A stretch of 64,000 nucleotides of DNA from Benincasa hispida (GCF_009727055.1 NC_052354.1:44948784-45012783), one strand, 5' to 3'; shown: positions 48,201 through 59,996, numbered from the stretch's first letter. Notes: generated by a model from the letters alone, not told the origin. Translations and numbers: made by a program.

Positions 48201-50047
48201 GCAATACTAATGAATAGACCTGAAATAAGAACAAGCCGGAGATTAAAAATAATGTGTATGCATTTGGACCTAACATAGTCAATAAAATGATGAAATTAAC
48301 ATATTTTAGTATATGTCATCTAAATACCTCAAGATGATAAAAACACAGGGAAAAGAAATAAAGAACCATTGCTTATCATTGTGAACTGATTCATATGATC
48401 TCAACTTTTCAGGATATATGTTATAGTTACAGTATGAATCAGACTTACCAACTGCACACCCATTATCTCAATTGGAGAGCAATATATCTTATATTTTGTA
48501 CCCAGAAGATTAAAGAAAGAATCCTTTGGATCAAAATCTTTTTTCCTAGGCAGGCACGAGATGTTCCCGATTCGAGCAATTTCACTGCCATTTGGATTAA
48601 AAAACTGAAATGATGCTGAACCATTGGCAAGGACCATCCTAATGTTTTGAGAGCCTATGACAAGAATTTCTCCTTCAGTTGTTGCGAGGTACAATCTCCC
48701 TCCTTGACGTTCAATGCTCGTGAAGAAGAGATCAATAAATGTTTTGATCGAAAATCCAAAGGAAACGACTCTGTTACTTCCATTAACTCTAACCGTGTTG
48801 AGGAACAAACGTTCATGATCTGAGCTCCATCTTGTCCCTGTAGATGCACATCCCTGGTTACTATTTAAGGCGTCTCGAAACCAACTCGTGTTGCTAGTGA
48901 CCAATGGGAAGGTCTCAGTCATATTCCCATATAATTCTCCTGTGGTAGAGTTTACCAATTGGGTCAGCCAACTGTATTCCCTTGGTGGATGAGGATAGAA
49001 TTTGCCAGTGAAGGTAGAGTTAGCATAGACTGCAAAAGTTTGGTTTTTGTCAGTGTAGTATGAGAAGAAGAGACCATCCATCCCGATATAGGATATTTGA
49101 GTCAGGTATGGAATGATTGAGAATCCTTGAAATAACATAGGAGCAATCTGAAAGTTTAAAAACATTAGAAACATTAATAGTTGTAGGTAGTGAAGTTGCT
49201 AGTTACTACTCTTCATCCCATCTTCATACTAGTTATAGTTACATCCTTAAACTTTGGTTAATTTGGTATGTGACAGACAAATGGCATAAATAAGTAAATA
49301 GTCTGATGGAATATAGTGACAGTTTATAAAAAAAAGAGATTTGAGGTAACTATTCCGAAAGAGGGTATGTTAATGTGTCACTTCAATTTACCTAGTTATT
49401 TATTTGTTTTTGTCATCTATTCATCATATTGTACCAATTAAAATAATGTTGTCTCAATAGCATGTTACTTCAACCTCAAAGTTATCTGTGGAGATTCAAG
49501 GCATAGTTACCAACTTTAGCATGACCCAAATAGTTAAGGCAGTGACCAATAAGGGCTCTTTTAATGGTAATACATAGACTCGTTTAAGATTTATAATTAG
49601 ACTTGAAAGACTTGGAAAGACGAGATAGTAGCTAACCCTAGATTGGAGTTCAAAGAATGAAATTAGAGTTCCATTGAAAGATGAGGTGAGAAGTTTAGCG
49701 AAATTTGTCGTCGACACGTATATTGGTTGAATTGAGTTCGATATTTTCTGGATCTCGAGTGGCATTTGAGAGGTAGCATTGTAGTTGTTCACAAGGAGAT
49801 CCTGAGAATGAATATGTTTGATCATACCATACCAACATGGAATCAACAAGCTTGGAAGTATGAGTAGAAGAACTGCCTGCCAATGGACAAGGTTGATTCT
49901 GTTATTTCATTTTGTCCAACAAAAAATATATATATATATATATCTTACAAGTCATTTTATTTTGGAGAAGAGAAACTGCATTAGAGTTATTACCAGTAAG
50001 ATGGAGAAAGAAATTGGCCTTGAAATAATCAACAACCTCAGCTTCAT
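45256..50047 (-). CDS. CKI1: CKI1-like hybrid histidine kinase, seven exons
   Basis: A membrane sensor kinase of the His-Asp phosphorelay. CKI1 acts without cytokinin binding and is needed in the Arabidopsis female gametophyte. The seven exons of my model, in transcript order, are 50047-49994, 49876-49637, 49147-48449, 48219-47844, 47761-47181, 47029-45713 and 45465-45256, all with GT-AG introns and compatible phases, giving 1158 aa (Arabidopsis about 1122). Visible parts: first membrane segment (about 7-34, split by intron 1), extracellular domain with IAPMLFQGFSIIPYLTQISY, second membrane segment (about 352-376), phospho-acceptor H415 in FARASHDIH, N box LLSNAVKF, DDTGKGIP and GLGLGIVQSL, and a receiver with AEDN, Asp about 1087 in LMDCEMPIMDGYEATRQIRK and Lys in LGKP. 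The start MKLRLLIISRPISF fits CKI1 better than the out-of-frame ATG at 50093. No break is seen. Confidence 0.93.
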
Positions 50048-50467
50048 CTTTCTTCTCTTCTTCTACTTGTGATTTCCCCAAAACTCTTACCATTTACCTG
50101 AACACAAATCTAGACTATTTTTTCATTAATCTCCATTTTTTTTTAAGATTCTACAAATTGTATGGGATTATATTTATTACTATTATTATTTGGACAAATC
50201 CCCCAAGTTTCGTGTTTTTTAAAACATAAATGTAGAATATATATATATATATATATATATCGGAGGTGTTCTAAAATTTATTCCCTTTATTTGAGATCTC
50301 CAATTAGAAATTGGCTGTTCTACTTTCATCATATTTTTCTTATTTGAGGTTGTTTCTATATGTGGATCTAAATTAACAATGATTATTAAAGGTTAGAAAA
50401 ATATATATATATTGTTCTAAAATATATATATATATATATATAATTTTTCCTCGAATTGCTTTTCATG

Positions 50468-50499
<32 letters not shown>

Positions 50500-50901
50500 C
50501 TTTTACATTGTTTTTCTGATTTGTTGTGCTTTGTATACGATCCAATTTCAATTTACCTCGTCAAGGTAATATCTTATATATTACATATATTTTAAATATT
50601 TAACTATAATATAAAATTGTCATGACATATTTATATTACAACTTTTCCAGAACATTGTGATAGTAATTATATGAGCAAGTAATACATAAAAAAATAAAAA
50701 TAAAACAATACAACTGTTATTTTCAGCTCTTTTGTTTTTAATCAATTCTACAAAATTGTGGGTTAAACAAATTTTCTTGAACTTCTTTTTAAGTGAAAAA
50801 TTGTTATCGTTCTTTTAGAGTGTCATCAGAAGATATATCTTGTGTGTGAAAATGACTCAAAGAAGATACTTAAGAGGGCCTTTTAAATATAAAAAAAATA
50901 T

Positions 50902-50987
50902 TTAAAAATATTTACATTTTATAGCAAAAAATTTCAAAAGTACAAAGCAATTTTGAAATTTTTTGTTATAAAATGTAAATATTTTTA
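50902..50987. repeat. Short near-perfect hairpin
   Basis: AAATATTTACATTTTATAGC plus AAAAAATTTCAAAA on the left is followed after about 10 bases by TTTTGAAATTTTTTGTTATA plus AAATGTAAATATTT. The arms are about 34 bp with one or two mismatches. It looks like a miniature deletion derivative of an AT-rich MITE. Confidence 0.75.
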
Positions 50988-52084
50988 GGATTTTTCTATT
51001 TATAAGAATTTTCCTACAATTAAGTTTGAAAGGATGATTGATCAATAAAGGCGAAAGACGGTAGTTCATTAAATGTAAGTGTAAAACTGAAATCAAATAG
51101 AAAAAAGAAAGAAAGTAATAACATATATACCTAAGGATTATTATTGAAAATGTGAGGAAAAATAGAGGTAAGTGTATTTGAAATCACTTAGAACATCTAA
51201 TTTCAATAAAGATGATCATCGTTACTTATATACTCATAATCATTCTCTAATCTAGCTAATGTTGAAACTTTAGTCACATTCTCAACAAATTCGGTTTCTA
51301 ATTCAAAAAAATCTCTTTAATTGATGTTGCTTTGTTAACTCTTCTCTTACATTCTTCCAAAATTTCAAATTCTCCTTTTGAATATATATTTTTTATTTAA
51401 AAAAATCAAATTTGAATAGATATTTATATATGGAATGGAGCAAAGATCAAAATAGTTGTTGAAAATTTTAAATGTTCATATATATGGGGTAAAATATTCA
51501 TAATATGACATAATCTACATATTCATTTTGAAAGTATATCAATCAAAATGAGCATAGTGTAGTAAATGATAATTGATATGTAAGCTCAAACTTATATACA
51601 CCACCCGTTAATATTAAAGATTTAAATAAATAAATAACTCTTAAATTATATATAGACTCTATATTAGGATGAAAATTTGCCATTACAAGTAGTATGTAGT
51701 ATTTGCCTTAGAATTGATTTTTTCAATTGCTTGGTGCTTAATTAGGTATTATTTATTTATTTATTTATATTATTTTGAATTTGGTAAGTTAGAGGTGAAA
51801 CGTTTTGTTTCAAATTTATCCTTCAACTATGTTATTATTTCACCATATAAATCTTAAAAAAAAAAATCAAAAGTTAAATGCTAAATATAAAAAATAATAA
51901 AAACAAAACAAAACACGTCAGAGAAAAAATCATTAAAAAAATCAAATGATTCATTCGCTCCAAATTTATCCAGTAATTGTATTTCAAAAAAAGAAATTAT
52001 CCACTAATTGTAATGGAAAATCGGCACAATTGAAAATATTTTCATTTTTAAAAAAAATTGTTTCCTTATACGAAAGTTTCTACT

Positions 52085-52220
52085 CTTGGATTCTTTTCAA
52101 ATATAGTAAAATGAACCAAAATATTTATAAATATAATAAAATATCATTTGTCTATCATTATGATATTTTATTATATTTAAAAATATTTTCAATAGTTTTA
52201 TCATTTAAAATAATTTTTTT
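52085..52220. repeat. Dispersed AT-rich repeat, family B copy 4
   Basis: Contains TTTTCAAATATAGTAAAATGA, AAAATATTTATAAATATAAT, TGTCTATCATTATGATATTT and TTAAAAATATTTTCAATAG then TTTTATCATTTAAAATAA, in the same order as 27290-27430. Confidence 0.55.
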
Positions 52221-54026
52221 AATTGTAAATATCAAATATAAAATATAAAATAAGAAATCTTTTAACTAAAAACATATTCCATGGCTAAACTTTATATCGT
52301 CTCACTCAAACTATAATAATAAATTCTTATTTAAAAGAAGGTAATCTTAAATATTGAAAAGAGGAAAAAAATATTAAAAGAATAAAATCTCAGACAAATT
52401 TTAGTCTCTACCAAAATAAATGCGTAAATAATGTACATTCTATTACAATTAAGCTTTCCTTAAGTAAAAGATCTATTCCATTAAGAAAATGATTTTCGGT
52501 TTAATGGTTTCCTTTTCAATTTAAAAGAATAAACTAAATATATATCAATCAAAATTACGGATTTTAAAACATAGAGAAAAGACACACCATCGACTTTGAG
52601 GTCAGAGATTTTATTTTTATATCTAATAACTAAGTCTTTTGACTATTCAATATTTTCTAAAAAATATTAACGAATCAAAGTTGTGGAGGATATTAAATTT
52701 TGTGTATAATGAAAAGTTGTCTAATAAGTTCATAAATTTTAAAAGATGTCGAGACATAAAATTAAAAGTTTAGAATTTTTAGACACTTCTTACAAATTCA
52801 TGAACCTATTTAACACAAAAAGAACAACACAATTGTTTTTGTTTCTTTCTTAAAATATAAAGACAATAATATTTATAAGAGAGGGATAGAGAGAGACCTT
52901 TAAAAATTCTCTTTTGTGAGCGTTTGGTTTCTTCTTTTTCTCTTCCAAAATTCAACTTTTTGTTCATGTTTCTCTCTTCTTTTCTAGAGTTTAAAAGTTG
53001 TTTATGATCTTCTTATAATGTGTATTTATATATGGAATTAAGCCAAGAAGGAAAGAGAAAAATATAGATTTAAATATTTATGTATATACGGCTAATTATT
53101 CCTAAACCATTAAAGAGAAAATCTACATTTTAATTTTTACCGGTTTAATCTATTTTAATTGGGAATTATAGTTCAGATTATTGTTAAATAACTTAAGTTT
53201 AATCTTTATAACAATGAATTTCATAGAATTTTTGTAATAATCATATTAATGTATTAATTAGATAATATATATGTCAAATTAAACATAGTTCACTTGAGTG
53301 ACCTTCACTCGAAAAGATCTATGGTTAGAATTTTTCCTTCCTTGTTTGGATTAAAAAAAAAAAGAGGCAAATGTTATTAATCGTTAGAGAGAATTTACAT
53401 ATTGATTTTGAGTGAACCTATGATTTTATATACTTCATTTGGATTTTTTTGTAAGTTTGGATAATACTATTTATTTTCAATAACTTATATAAAGGATTAA
53501 AAGCTAAATTTCATTTGAATAAGTTCCTAATAAATTTGTAAACTGAGTATTTATACTTTAAGAAGTATTTTAACAAGTCTTTTTTTTTTTTCTTTCTTTT
53601 TTGGTCTTATAGATATGTTCACACACTTGAAATCAATCACTTTCATCCTTAATAGACAGACTTTAGAAACCTTTTAGGGCATAAACATTTAATTGATAGA
53701 GTTTTAAAGATTCAAGAACTAAACTCATAATCAACTTCACAAATATTTTTGTATCAAATAAAAAGTAATTGATGAGAGGACAAGAAGAGATGAGAGTTTT
53801 TTTTAGAGAAGAGAACTTTCTAAGGATTTAATTTATCAATCCACAGAACCTGCTGCATCCGAACATCTCTATCTAAGCAAATTTAGAAGCAAAACAGGGC
53901 CAATATCAAACTAATGTGAAAGAAATCAAGCTAAAATTCTTATAAATATACAATCTGGTGTTAAAAATACAGTAAATAGTATAGTCCCCAATGGATAGAC
54001 TGAAAATGGTGTTAATTAGATAAGAC

Positions 54027-55907
54027 TTAAGTGCTATGGTCACCATTGATAATGTTTGTAGGATTTCTTCTCTTCACCCTCTTTCTCATCATCTCAGCCC
54101 ACCTTGCAATCACATTGGAGGCTTCAAACTTACCAGAAAACTTCATCTTTTGAGCCAATTCTTCAAGAATATCAGGTCTCCCAGCTCTAGAGAAATCAGC
54201 AGCAAATTTATTGTAATCAAGCTGAGGAGCTTTCATTCCTTTTTCAATCATCTCCTCTAGATACTTTCCCGCTTCGCTGCAACGTCCATGACTTATGAGC
54301 CCGCCAATAAACACGGTATAAGAGTTATCGTCGGGGCAACAGCCCTTTTGCTTCATCTCATCCCAAACAGCAACCCCCATTTCGTAATTCCTTGTCTGGA
54401 AGTAGGACTTCATCATCATGTTGTAGGTGTGGATTGTTGGTTCAATGCCATTCTCAATCATCTTCTTGTATATCCGAACAGCATCATCGGGCATTCGCTT
54501 ATTCGTCATCAATTTGATTAGAGCATTGTAGGTCTTCCCATCAGGGGGGCAACCGTTGGTTTTCATCTCTTTCAGCAGCCCATAAACCATGTCCAACCTT
54601 TTCTGATTCCCAAACCCTGTGATCAAACATGTGTAGATCCCAGCATCAGGCCGACATCCCACTCCCTGCATTTCTTCAAAATACTCAACCGCTTCTTTCA
54701 TCTTGGTTTGTTTACAGAAATCCCGAACCAAAATCGTGTAGCTTTTGACATCAGGGGATGGGCCCTTGGCTTTCATAACCTCAAACAACTTGATAGCATC
54801 TGACCTCTTCTTACACCTCAATAAGCCTTCAAGCATGGTATTGTGAGCAACAATATCAGGCTTAAAACCTTCATCAATCATCTGATTCCATATCTTCCCA
54901 GCTTCCATTAGATTCCTCACCCGACACCAACCGTTCAACAAAACCGTGTACGTTTGTAAATTCGGCGTAAACCTACCACGTAACTTCTCAAAAACTGCTA
55001 GAGCTTCTTTACCAAGTTTTGCCCTCCCTAAACTATCAAGCAAACAGTTTATAGTTTCTACACCCACTTTATACTTGTACTTCTTCATCATCTCAAAGAT
55101 CCCAATAGCTTTCTTCCTTTCTTTTGCAGCTGCAAATGCTTTGAAACAAATGGTGAAAGTTTCCATTGTCAAAAGCTCTTTTTCAGCCATTTCTTCAAGT
55201 AATGAAACCATGGTTTCAAACTGTCTTGTCTTCCCCAAAATTGTCATCATCATATTGTAAGTTTTGGAGTCGTGGGCAAATCCTGGCTTCTGAGCAGCCC
55301 AACAGAAGAATCGAAATGCCGGTTTTCGAGCTTGTTTGTACCTCGCCAAGATCTCCAAAACCAGATCGTGAGACAATTTTATACCACACTCATCAAGAAC
55401 TGCCTCCATGTTCCTATCTAACGCAAACAATTCGTCAATCACCTTGCATACGCGATCAACTTCGGTTGAATCCACCCTCGAATTACACTCACGGTAATCA
55501 TCCTCACTCTTCCCACATTCAATTTCAGAATCATAATCAGAATCCGAACCCTCGTTATTCAGATCGCAAAAGCCTCTAGCTAATAAATCAAGACTAGGGA
55601 AGGTAGAATTTCTAAAATTAATCGTTCTTGAAGTTGGAGTCAACACTTTTTCTTGAGGAACAGAGCATGAAGAGGCGTGTGGCAAAACAAATGGAATTTG
55701 ACAATAAGAAGAATGAAAACTACGATGAGAACGAGAATCAAACATACGAGACAAGGGCAGAGAGCTACAACCAGGAACGTGCATTTGCCATCTGAATCTT
55801 TGTCCTTCTCGTCCCAACGTTCGTTGAATCCGGAATCCGGCATTGTAAATGGTTGCTGCGAAAGGGGAGAAATTTGAAGCTCTACCGAGGGTTAGAGCGA
55901 GAGACAT
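54027..55907 (-). CDS. Pentatricopeptide repeat protein, P class, probably mitochondrial
   Basis: A single uninterrupted frame of 626 aa. PPR proteins bind organellar RNA base by base and act in its processing, stability or translation. The N-terminus (MSLALTLGRASNFSPFAATI) is rich in Ser, Ala and Arg and poor in acidic residues, as in a mitochondrial presequence. An acidic linker (about 118-145, with DSDYDSEIE) follows. About ten 35-residue repeats run from residue 210 to 590, for example TYNMMMTILGKTRQFETMVS, YTVLLNGWCRVRNLMEAGKI, YTILVRDFCKQTKMKEAVEY and YNALIKLMTNKRMPDDAVRI. No E, DYW or SMR domain is present. The closest family I can name is the Arabidopsis At3g62470/At5g14820 group, from memory. 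No intron or break is seen; the start is the first ATG of the frame. Confidence 0.93.
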   Translation of the reverse strand: MSLALTLGRASNFSPFAATIYNAGFRIQRTLGREGQRFRWQMHVPGCSSLPLSRMFDSRSHRSFHSSYCQIPFVLPHASSCSVPQEKVLTPTSRTINFRNSTFPSLDLLARGFCDLNNEGSDSDYDSEIECGKSEDDYRECNSRVDSTEVDRVCKVIDELFALDRNMEAVLDECGIKLSHDLVLEILARYKQARKPAFRFFCWAAQKPGFAHDSKTYNMMMTILGKTRQFETMVSLLEEMAEKELLTMETFTICFKAFAAAKERKKAIGIFEMMKKYKYKVGVETINCLLDSLGRAKLGKEALAVFEKLRGRFTPNLQTYTVLLNGWCRVRNLMEAGKIWNQMIDEGFKPDIVAHNTMLEGLLRCKKRSDAIKLFEVMKAKGPSPDVKSYTILVRDFCKQTKMKEAVEYFEEMQGVGCRPDAGIYTCLITGFGNQKRLDMVYGLLKEMKTNGCPPDGKTYNALIKLMTNKRMPDDAVRIYKKMIENGIEPTIHTYNMMMKSYFQTRNYEMGVAVWDEMKQKGCCPDDNSYTVFIGGLISHGRCSEAGKYLEEMIEKGMKAPQLDYNKFAADFSRAGRPDILEELAQKMKFSGKFEASNVIARWAEMMRKRVKRRNPTNIINGDHST

Positions 55908-56440
55908 CAGAGTGCCATGAATTTGATGAAGGAGAAGTTGATGGAATGTGGTGAAATTGAGTGAAGTGGGAAAGTTTAGAGTCAGCGGAGGTTACGGCGG
56001 TGGAAAATTCGACTGGCGATGGCCATCGCGGCGGAGGCGGCGGTGGTGGGCTTCAGCTTCACTGTCCTGTCATCTTCTTGGCGGGGTTCGCTTTATTAAA
56101 TATAATATATTGTTTTTTATTAAATATAAAAATAGAGACTAGATGTATTCAATATATTATGTCGCACACCCCCGAAAACACAAAGGTTGCAACTTGGCTA
56201 AGCGATTGGTGGGTGTACTTTGACAATTTTGGTGATCTAAGTTAATGCCAACTTAAAGGACTAAGGGATACATGCCTCCTCGAATCTTTATATATTTATA
56301 TATATTATTTTTTTAAATATAAAAAATAGAAATAGATGTATTCAATATGATCTTTTATTTTTATTTTATTTGAATATTGTAGATTTGAAAACTATTTAAG
56401 AAAATATGATTGTTTTAAAACTAATTAAGAGATTTGTGGG
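55908..56440. other. Upstream region of PPR gene, with a GC-rich stretch
   Basis: GGCGATGGCCATCGCGGCGG and following GGN repeats at 56000-56055 lie 100-150 bp upstream of the PPR start, probably in its promoter or leader. Plus-strand open frames here are short and not recognisable as a gene. Confidence 0.5.
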
Positions 56441-56446
56441 ACGTTT

Positions 56447-56538
56447 GTCGAGGGTTGAGAATTCGACAAAGGTAGATGTTGAGGGTTGAGAATTTGACGA
56501 AGGTGGATGTCGAGGGTTGAGAACTCGACGATGTAGAT
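56447..56538. repeat. 31 bp tandem repeat, three copies
   Basis: Units start at 56447, 56478 and 56509 and read G(T)(C/T)GAGGGTTGAGAA followed by (C/T)TCGAC or TTGAC and a purine-rich tail. Each unit holds an inner GTCGAG ... CTCGAC-type inversion. Reverse-oriented versions (CAACCCTCGAC) follow near 56592-56608. Confidence 0.85.
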
Positions 56539-57420
56539 CGCCCTGCTTGGAGACTTGTCCGAGTGTTGAACATTCGACCTACATAAGTCAAAAGTTCAAC
56601 CCTCGACAAGCTTATGTCTCGTCCCATCTGCCGCTGCCAACCTGCTGTTGCCAGCCCTGTGCTGTTGACTAAGAATCTGGGCAGCTTTAAATGTCTGTCG
56701 TGCATCGTGCCTCCCCATCCACTGCTTTTAATTTTCCAACCCGTGGGTCGAGTGTTCAACACTCGACCTATGTGTTTTTAAACAGCTCCCCTCACATTCT
56801 TAGATCACATTTTCGTCTTTGCCTTTGTCATCCTCACATTTTCGAAATCCTCTACCTTCTTCCTCCTCGCATCAGAAACTAAATCCCTCTCCTCCATTTT
56901 TTACCTCACTACTTTCCATTTCTATTTCTTCTTTTATTTCGTTTGATACAAATTGTTCCCACACTTCTCCCTTGATCACAAACTATATTGGTTCATTACT
57001 CTAACTAAATTTTATTTTTTAAGAAATATATATATAATTTTATTTTTGTTCTTATATTATTATTTTTTATATAGATTCTAATATTTTTTTAAATATTTTT
57101 TGTAGTTATTGCCAGATAACAAATAACAGGAAAAAATGGTAAACATTGTCACTTTAAAGGAAAAAAAGAACTACCGTCAAATTTGTGAGTTGAACTTTAA
57201 CTTTTATTTATTAGTAGTTTTTTGTTTTTAATATTTGTTTATGCTAAATATATCATTTTTATTCCTTATATTGATGTCTACCATGATAATGTTAATTTTT
57301 TTAATATTATTTTTTAATTGAAGATCAAGAAGTAATTTTATTTATTTATTCTTTTTTTTAGATGATTTTTTATATTTTAGTATTGTTTTTTAGTTAACAA
57401 GTTTAGTATTTTGTTTTCTT
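56539..57420. other. Probable leader or terminal region of MULE
   Basis: No gene is recognised. A pyrimidine-rich stretch with CCTCACATTTTCG and CTTCCTCCTCGCATC (56790-56900) resembles a plant 5' leader. The position upstream of the MULE coding region suggests it belongs to that element, but no terminal inverted repeat could be matched. Confidence 0.35.
56747..56767. repeat. 21 bp palindrome
   Basis: GTCGAGTGTT, one central base, then AACACTCGAC: perfect 10 bp arms. A degenerate form (CGAGTGTTGAACATTCGACC) occurs near 56550-56580. Confidence 0.85.
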
Positions 57421-57429
57421 TTAATAAAA

Positions 57430-58320
57430 ACTACTTTATTGTTTGTTTTTTTATTTAACTTTGATGTTTATAGTTTAAAAAATTTAGTTTATTGTTATGT
57501 TTAAGAAGTTGATATTTATAGTTTAAAAACTTTAGTATTTATAGTTTAATACAAAATTATTGTGATTTTTTTAAATAAATTTCTTATGATATTTGATTTC
57601 TTTAGTATTAACTTTAATGTTTATAGTGTTAAAATGTTTAGTTTATTGTTATGTATAAAAAGTTGATGTTTATAGTTTAAAAACTTTAGTATTTTTAGTT
57701 TAATACAAAATTATTGTGATTTTTTTAATATATTTCTTATGATGTTTGATTTTGTAGTATTAACTTTGAAAAAATAGTTTTAAAATATTTAATTTATTGT
57801 TATGTTTAAAAAGTTATTTTCATAAACCTTAATATTTTTAGTTTAATACAAAAGTATTATTATGTTTAAAAATAGTTATAAAAAGTTTAATTTATTGTTA
57901 TGTTTAAAAATAGTTTTAAAAAATTTAATTTATTGTTATGCGTTTTTTTAGTATTAACTTTGAAAAAATAATTTGACTATAGTTTTAAAAAGTTTAATTT
58001 ATTGTTGTCTAAAAATAGTTATAAAAAGTTTAATTTATTATTATGTTTAAAATAGTTTTAAAAAAATTAATTTATTGTTATGTTTAAAAATAGTTATAAA
58101 AAGTTTAATTTATTGTTATGTTTAAAAATAGTTTTAAAAAGTCTAATTTATTGTTATGTTTAAAAATAGTTATAAAAGGTTTAATTTATTGTTATGTTTA
58201 AAAATAGTTATAAAAAGTTTAATTTATTGTTATGTTTAAAAATAGTTATAAAAAGTTTAATTTATTGTTATGTTTAAAAAATAGTTTTAAAAAGTTTACC
58301 TTATTGTGATTTTTATTGTG
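57430..58320. repeat. Minisatellite with a 38 bp core unit
   Basis: From about 57880 to 58300 a unit containing TTTAATTTATTGTTATG and TTTAAAAATAGTTATAAAAA repeats roughly ten times with small changes (ATA/TTT alternation). Upstream, 57430-57880 has longer, more degenerate versions with TTGTGATTTTTTTAA and TTAGTATT. It lies directly before the MULE coding start and ends before a T-run plus TAG that resembles a splice acceptor. Confidence 0.85.
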
Positions 58321-58453
58321 ATTTTTTAAATATATTTCTTATATTTCTTATATATATTTCTTATTGTGATTTTTACTGTGATTTGTTTTTGTTTAAATTT
58401 GATAATTAGTAGAACAATAAGTAATATATTGTTTGTCCCTTTTTTTTTAGAAA

Positions 58454-59996
58454 ATGGCAGACAAATGTTTGAGATTTATGTTGTTTATAAATGGTAATAT
58501 AATTGATGGTATTGATGGAGTTGACTATAACCAAACCAACAACCAAGTGGGGGTTTTAACATAAATGTGAACCGTGGAATTGTATTTGAACAATTCATTG
58601 AAATGGTTGGGATGTCACTTAGTGTAAATATGAGAACAAATCAGTTAGAAATAATATATATACATCATAACCTAGAATCATCAGGATAAGGTTTATGTCA
58701 TTCTCTATTTCGAATGCACAAGCTATGAACTTAATGTTTTCAATCGCGATGCCACTCCTGAATTTAGTGCATTTGTATGTAAATGTAAATAGGATAGGGT
58801 TGAATATAAATTTGAATGCATCATTCACTCAGTTTGAAGATCCAACTCAATGTATTGATCCTGATCCGGAGTTAGTTGCATCGCCATGTGATAATGAAGA
58901 TATGGTGGCTAACAATCAGTATAGAGATTTCATAACAGAAACAGACAATGAATTTGAAGAGTTGGATTTCGATGGTCGTGAACATGAGTTACCTTCAGAT
59001 ACTTCAACGATTTGGATATGAACGTACTAGATAGCATTCGAGAACATGACCCAATTGTAACCCCTGTGGACATTGACAATACTCAGTTGTATAAAGGGAT
59101 GATTTGTCAAGACAAAGAAATGCTACAACACGCAGTCAAATGTTTTGCTATTAAATGTCACGCACCATATGAGGTTTGTGGAATCGACACCGACGATTTG
59201 GGACAATTCGAGGTAAGAAGTGGGAGAAGGTTGCAAATGGAGACTTCGTAACATAAAAAAAAAATCGCATGGCTTGTTCAAGATCACTAAGTATGATGAG
59301 CAACATACATGTTTTTATTCAGAATTGAGTCAAAGTCATGTGCAATTGGATTCATCAATTATTGCACTGAGTTCTGTTAAAAAGAAAACCATCTATCAGT
59401 GTGGCACAACTGGACATCAAATCAAAGTTTGGATATCATGTTCCTTACATAGGGTATGGGAGGGGAAAAGAAAAGCATTAGCTAAAGTGTTCGGTGATTG
59501 GGATGAGTCTTACAAATTGTTACCCAGGTGGTTATATATGGTTAAGCAGACCAATCCCAGAACACGTCTAGAGGGGAGAGTGAAAGAAACGCTTATTGCA
59601 GGTTATGTTATCTTAACTTCTGTATTTTGGGCATTTGGTCCTTGTATAGAAGCTTTTAATAAATGTCGGCCGATAATTCAGATAGATGGTACCCACTTGT
59701 ATGGCAAATATCGAGGAAAAATTGTTGATTGCTACATCAGTTGATCCAAATGCGTATCTTCTTCCACTTGCATTTACCGTTGCAGATGAAGAGTTTGCAG
59801 ACTCATGGGGATGGTTTCTGAAACACTTGAGAGAAATTGTAACACACGAAAAAGTGTGTTAATTTCAGATCGATTTGCTGACATAATCGTAGCAATGAAC
59901 AATCTAATAAATGGTTGGATAGGACCAAAATGTCACAATCGTTTCTGCTTACGACATATTGTCAGCAACTTTAATAAAAAGTACAAATATATATGA
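58454..59996 (+). pseudogene. MuDR-type (MULE) transposase, frameshifted, copy 1
   Basis: The start MADKCLRFMLFINGNIIDGI follows TTTTTTTTTAGAAA, a likely splice acceptor. Stops and frame changes follow at once. Recognisable blocks are DMNVLDSIREHDPIVTPVDI, MLQHAVKCFAIKCHAPYEV, KKSHGLFKITKYDEQHTCFY (the zinc-type DNA-binding part), VWEGKRKALAKVFGDWDESY, KLLPRWLYMVKQTNPRTRLE, RPIIQIDGTHLYGKYRGK (the first catalytic Asp block of the transposase core), and LPLAFTVADEEFADSWGWFL. The final block LRHIVSNFNKKYK ends in a stop at 59994. The SWIM zinc finger at the C-terminus is absent. At least four single-base indels break the frame between 59000 and 59750. It is non-functional as read. Confidence 0.88.

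Larger units (their letters stand above)
50048..54026. other. AT-rich intergenic DNA with microsatellites
   Basis: This is the upstream region of the histidine kinase and the downstream region of the PPR gene. It holds AT microsatellites at 50237-50260 and 50421-50442 and a TTA/ATT microsatellite at 50470-50499. It also has the repeats listed separately. No gene is supportable. Confidence 0.7.

Noticed and set aside
49902..50093. ATG at 50093 as the start of the histidine kinase
   Set aside because: Its frame is out of phase with exon 2. The ATG at 50047 gives the conserved N-terminus and joins exon 2 in frame after a 54 bp exon.
55166..55579. Plus-strand 137-codon frame within the PPR gene
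   Set aside because: It is antisense to the intact 626 aa PPR reading frame, which has clear repeats.
55948..56245. Two overlapping short frames with Gly/Arg-rich sequence
   Set aside because: They come from a GC-rich, GGN-repeat stretch upstream of the PPR gene, with no domain and no splice structure.
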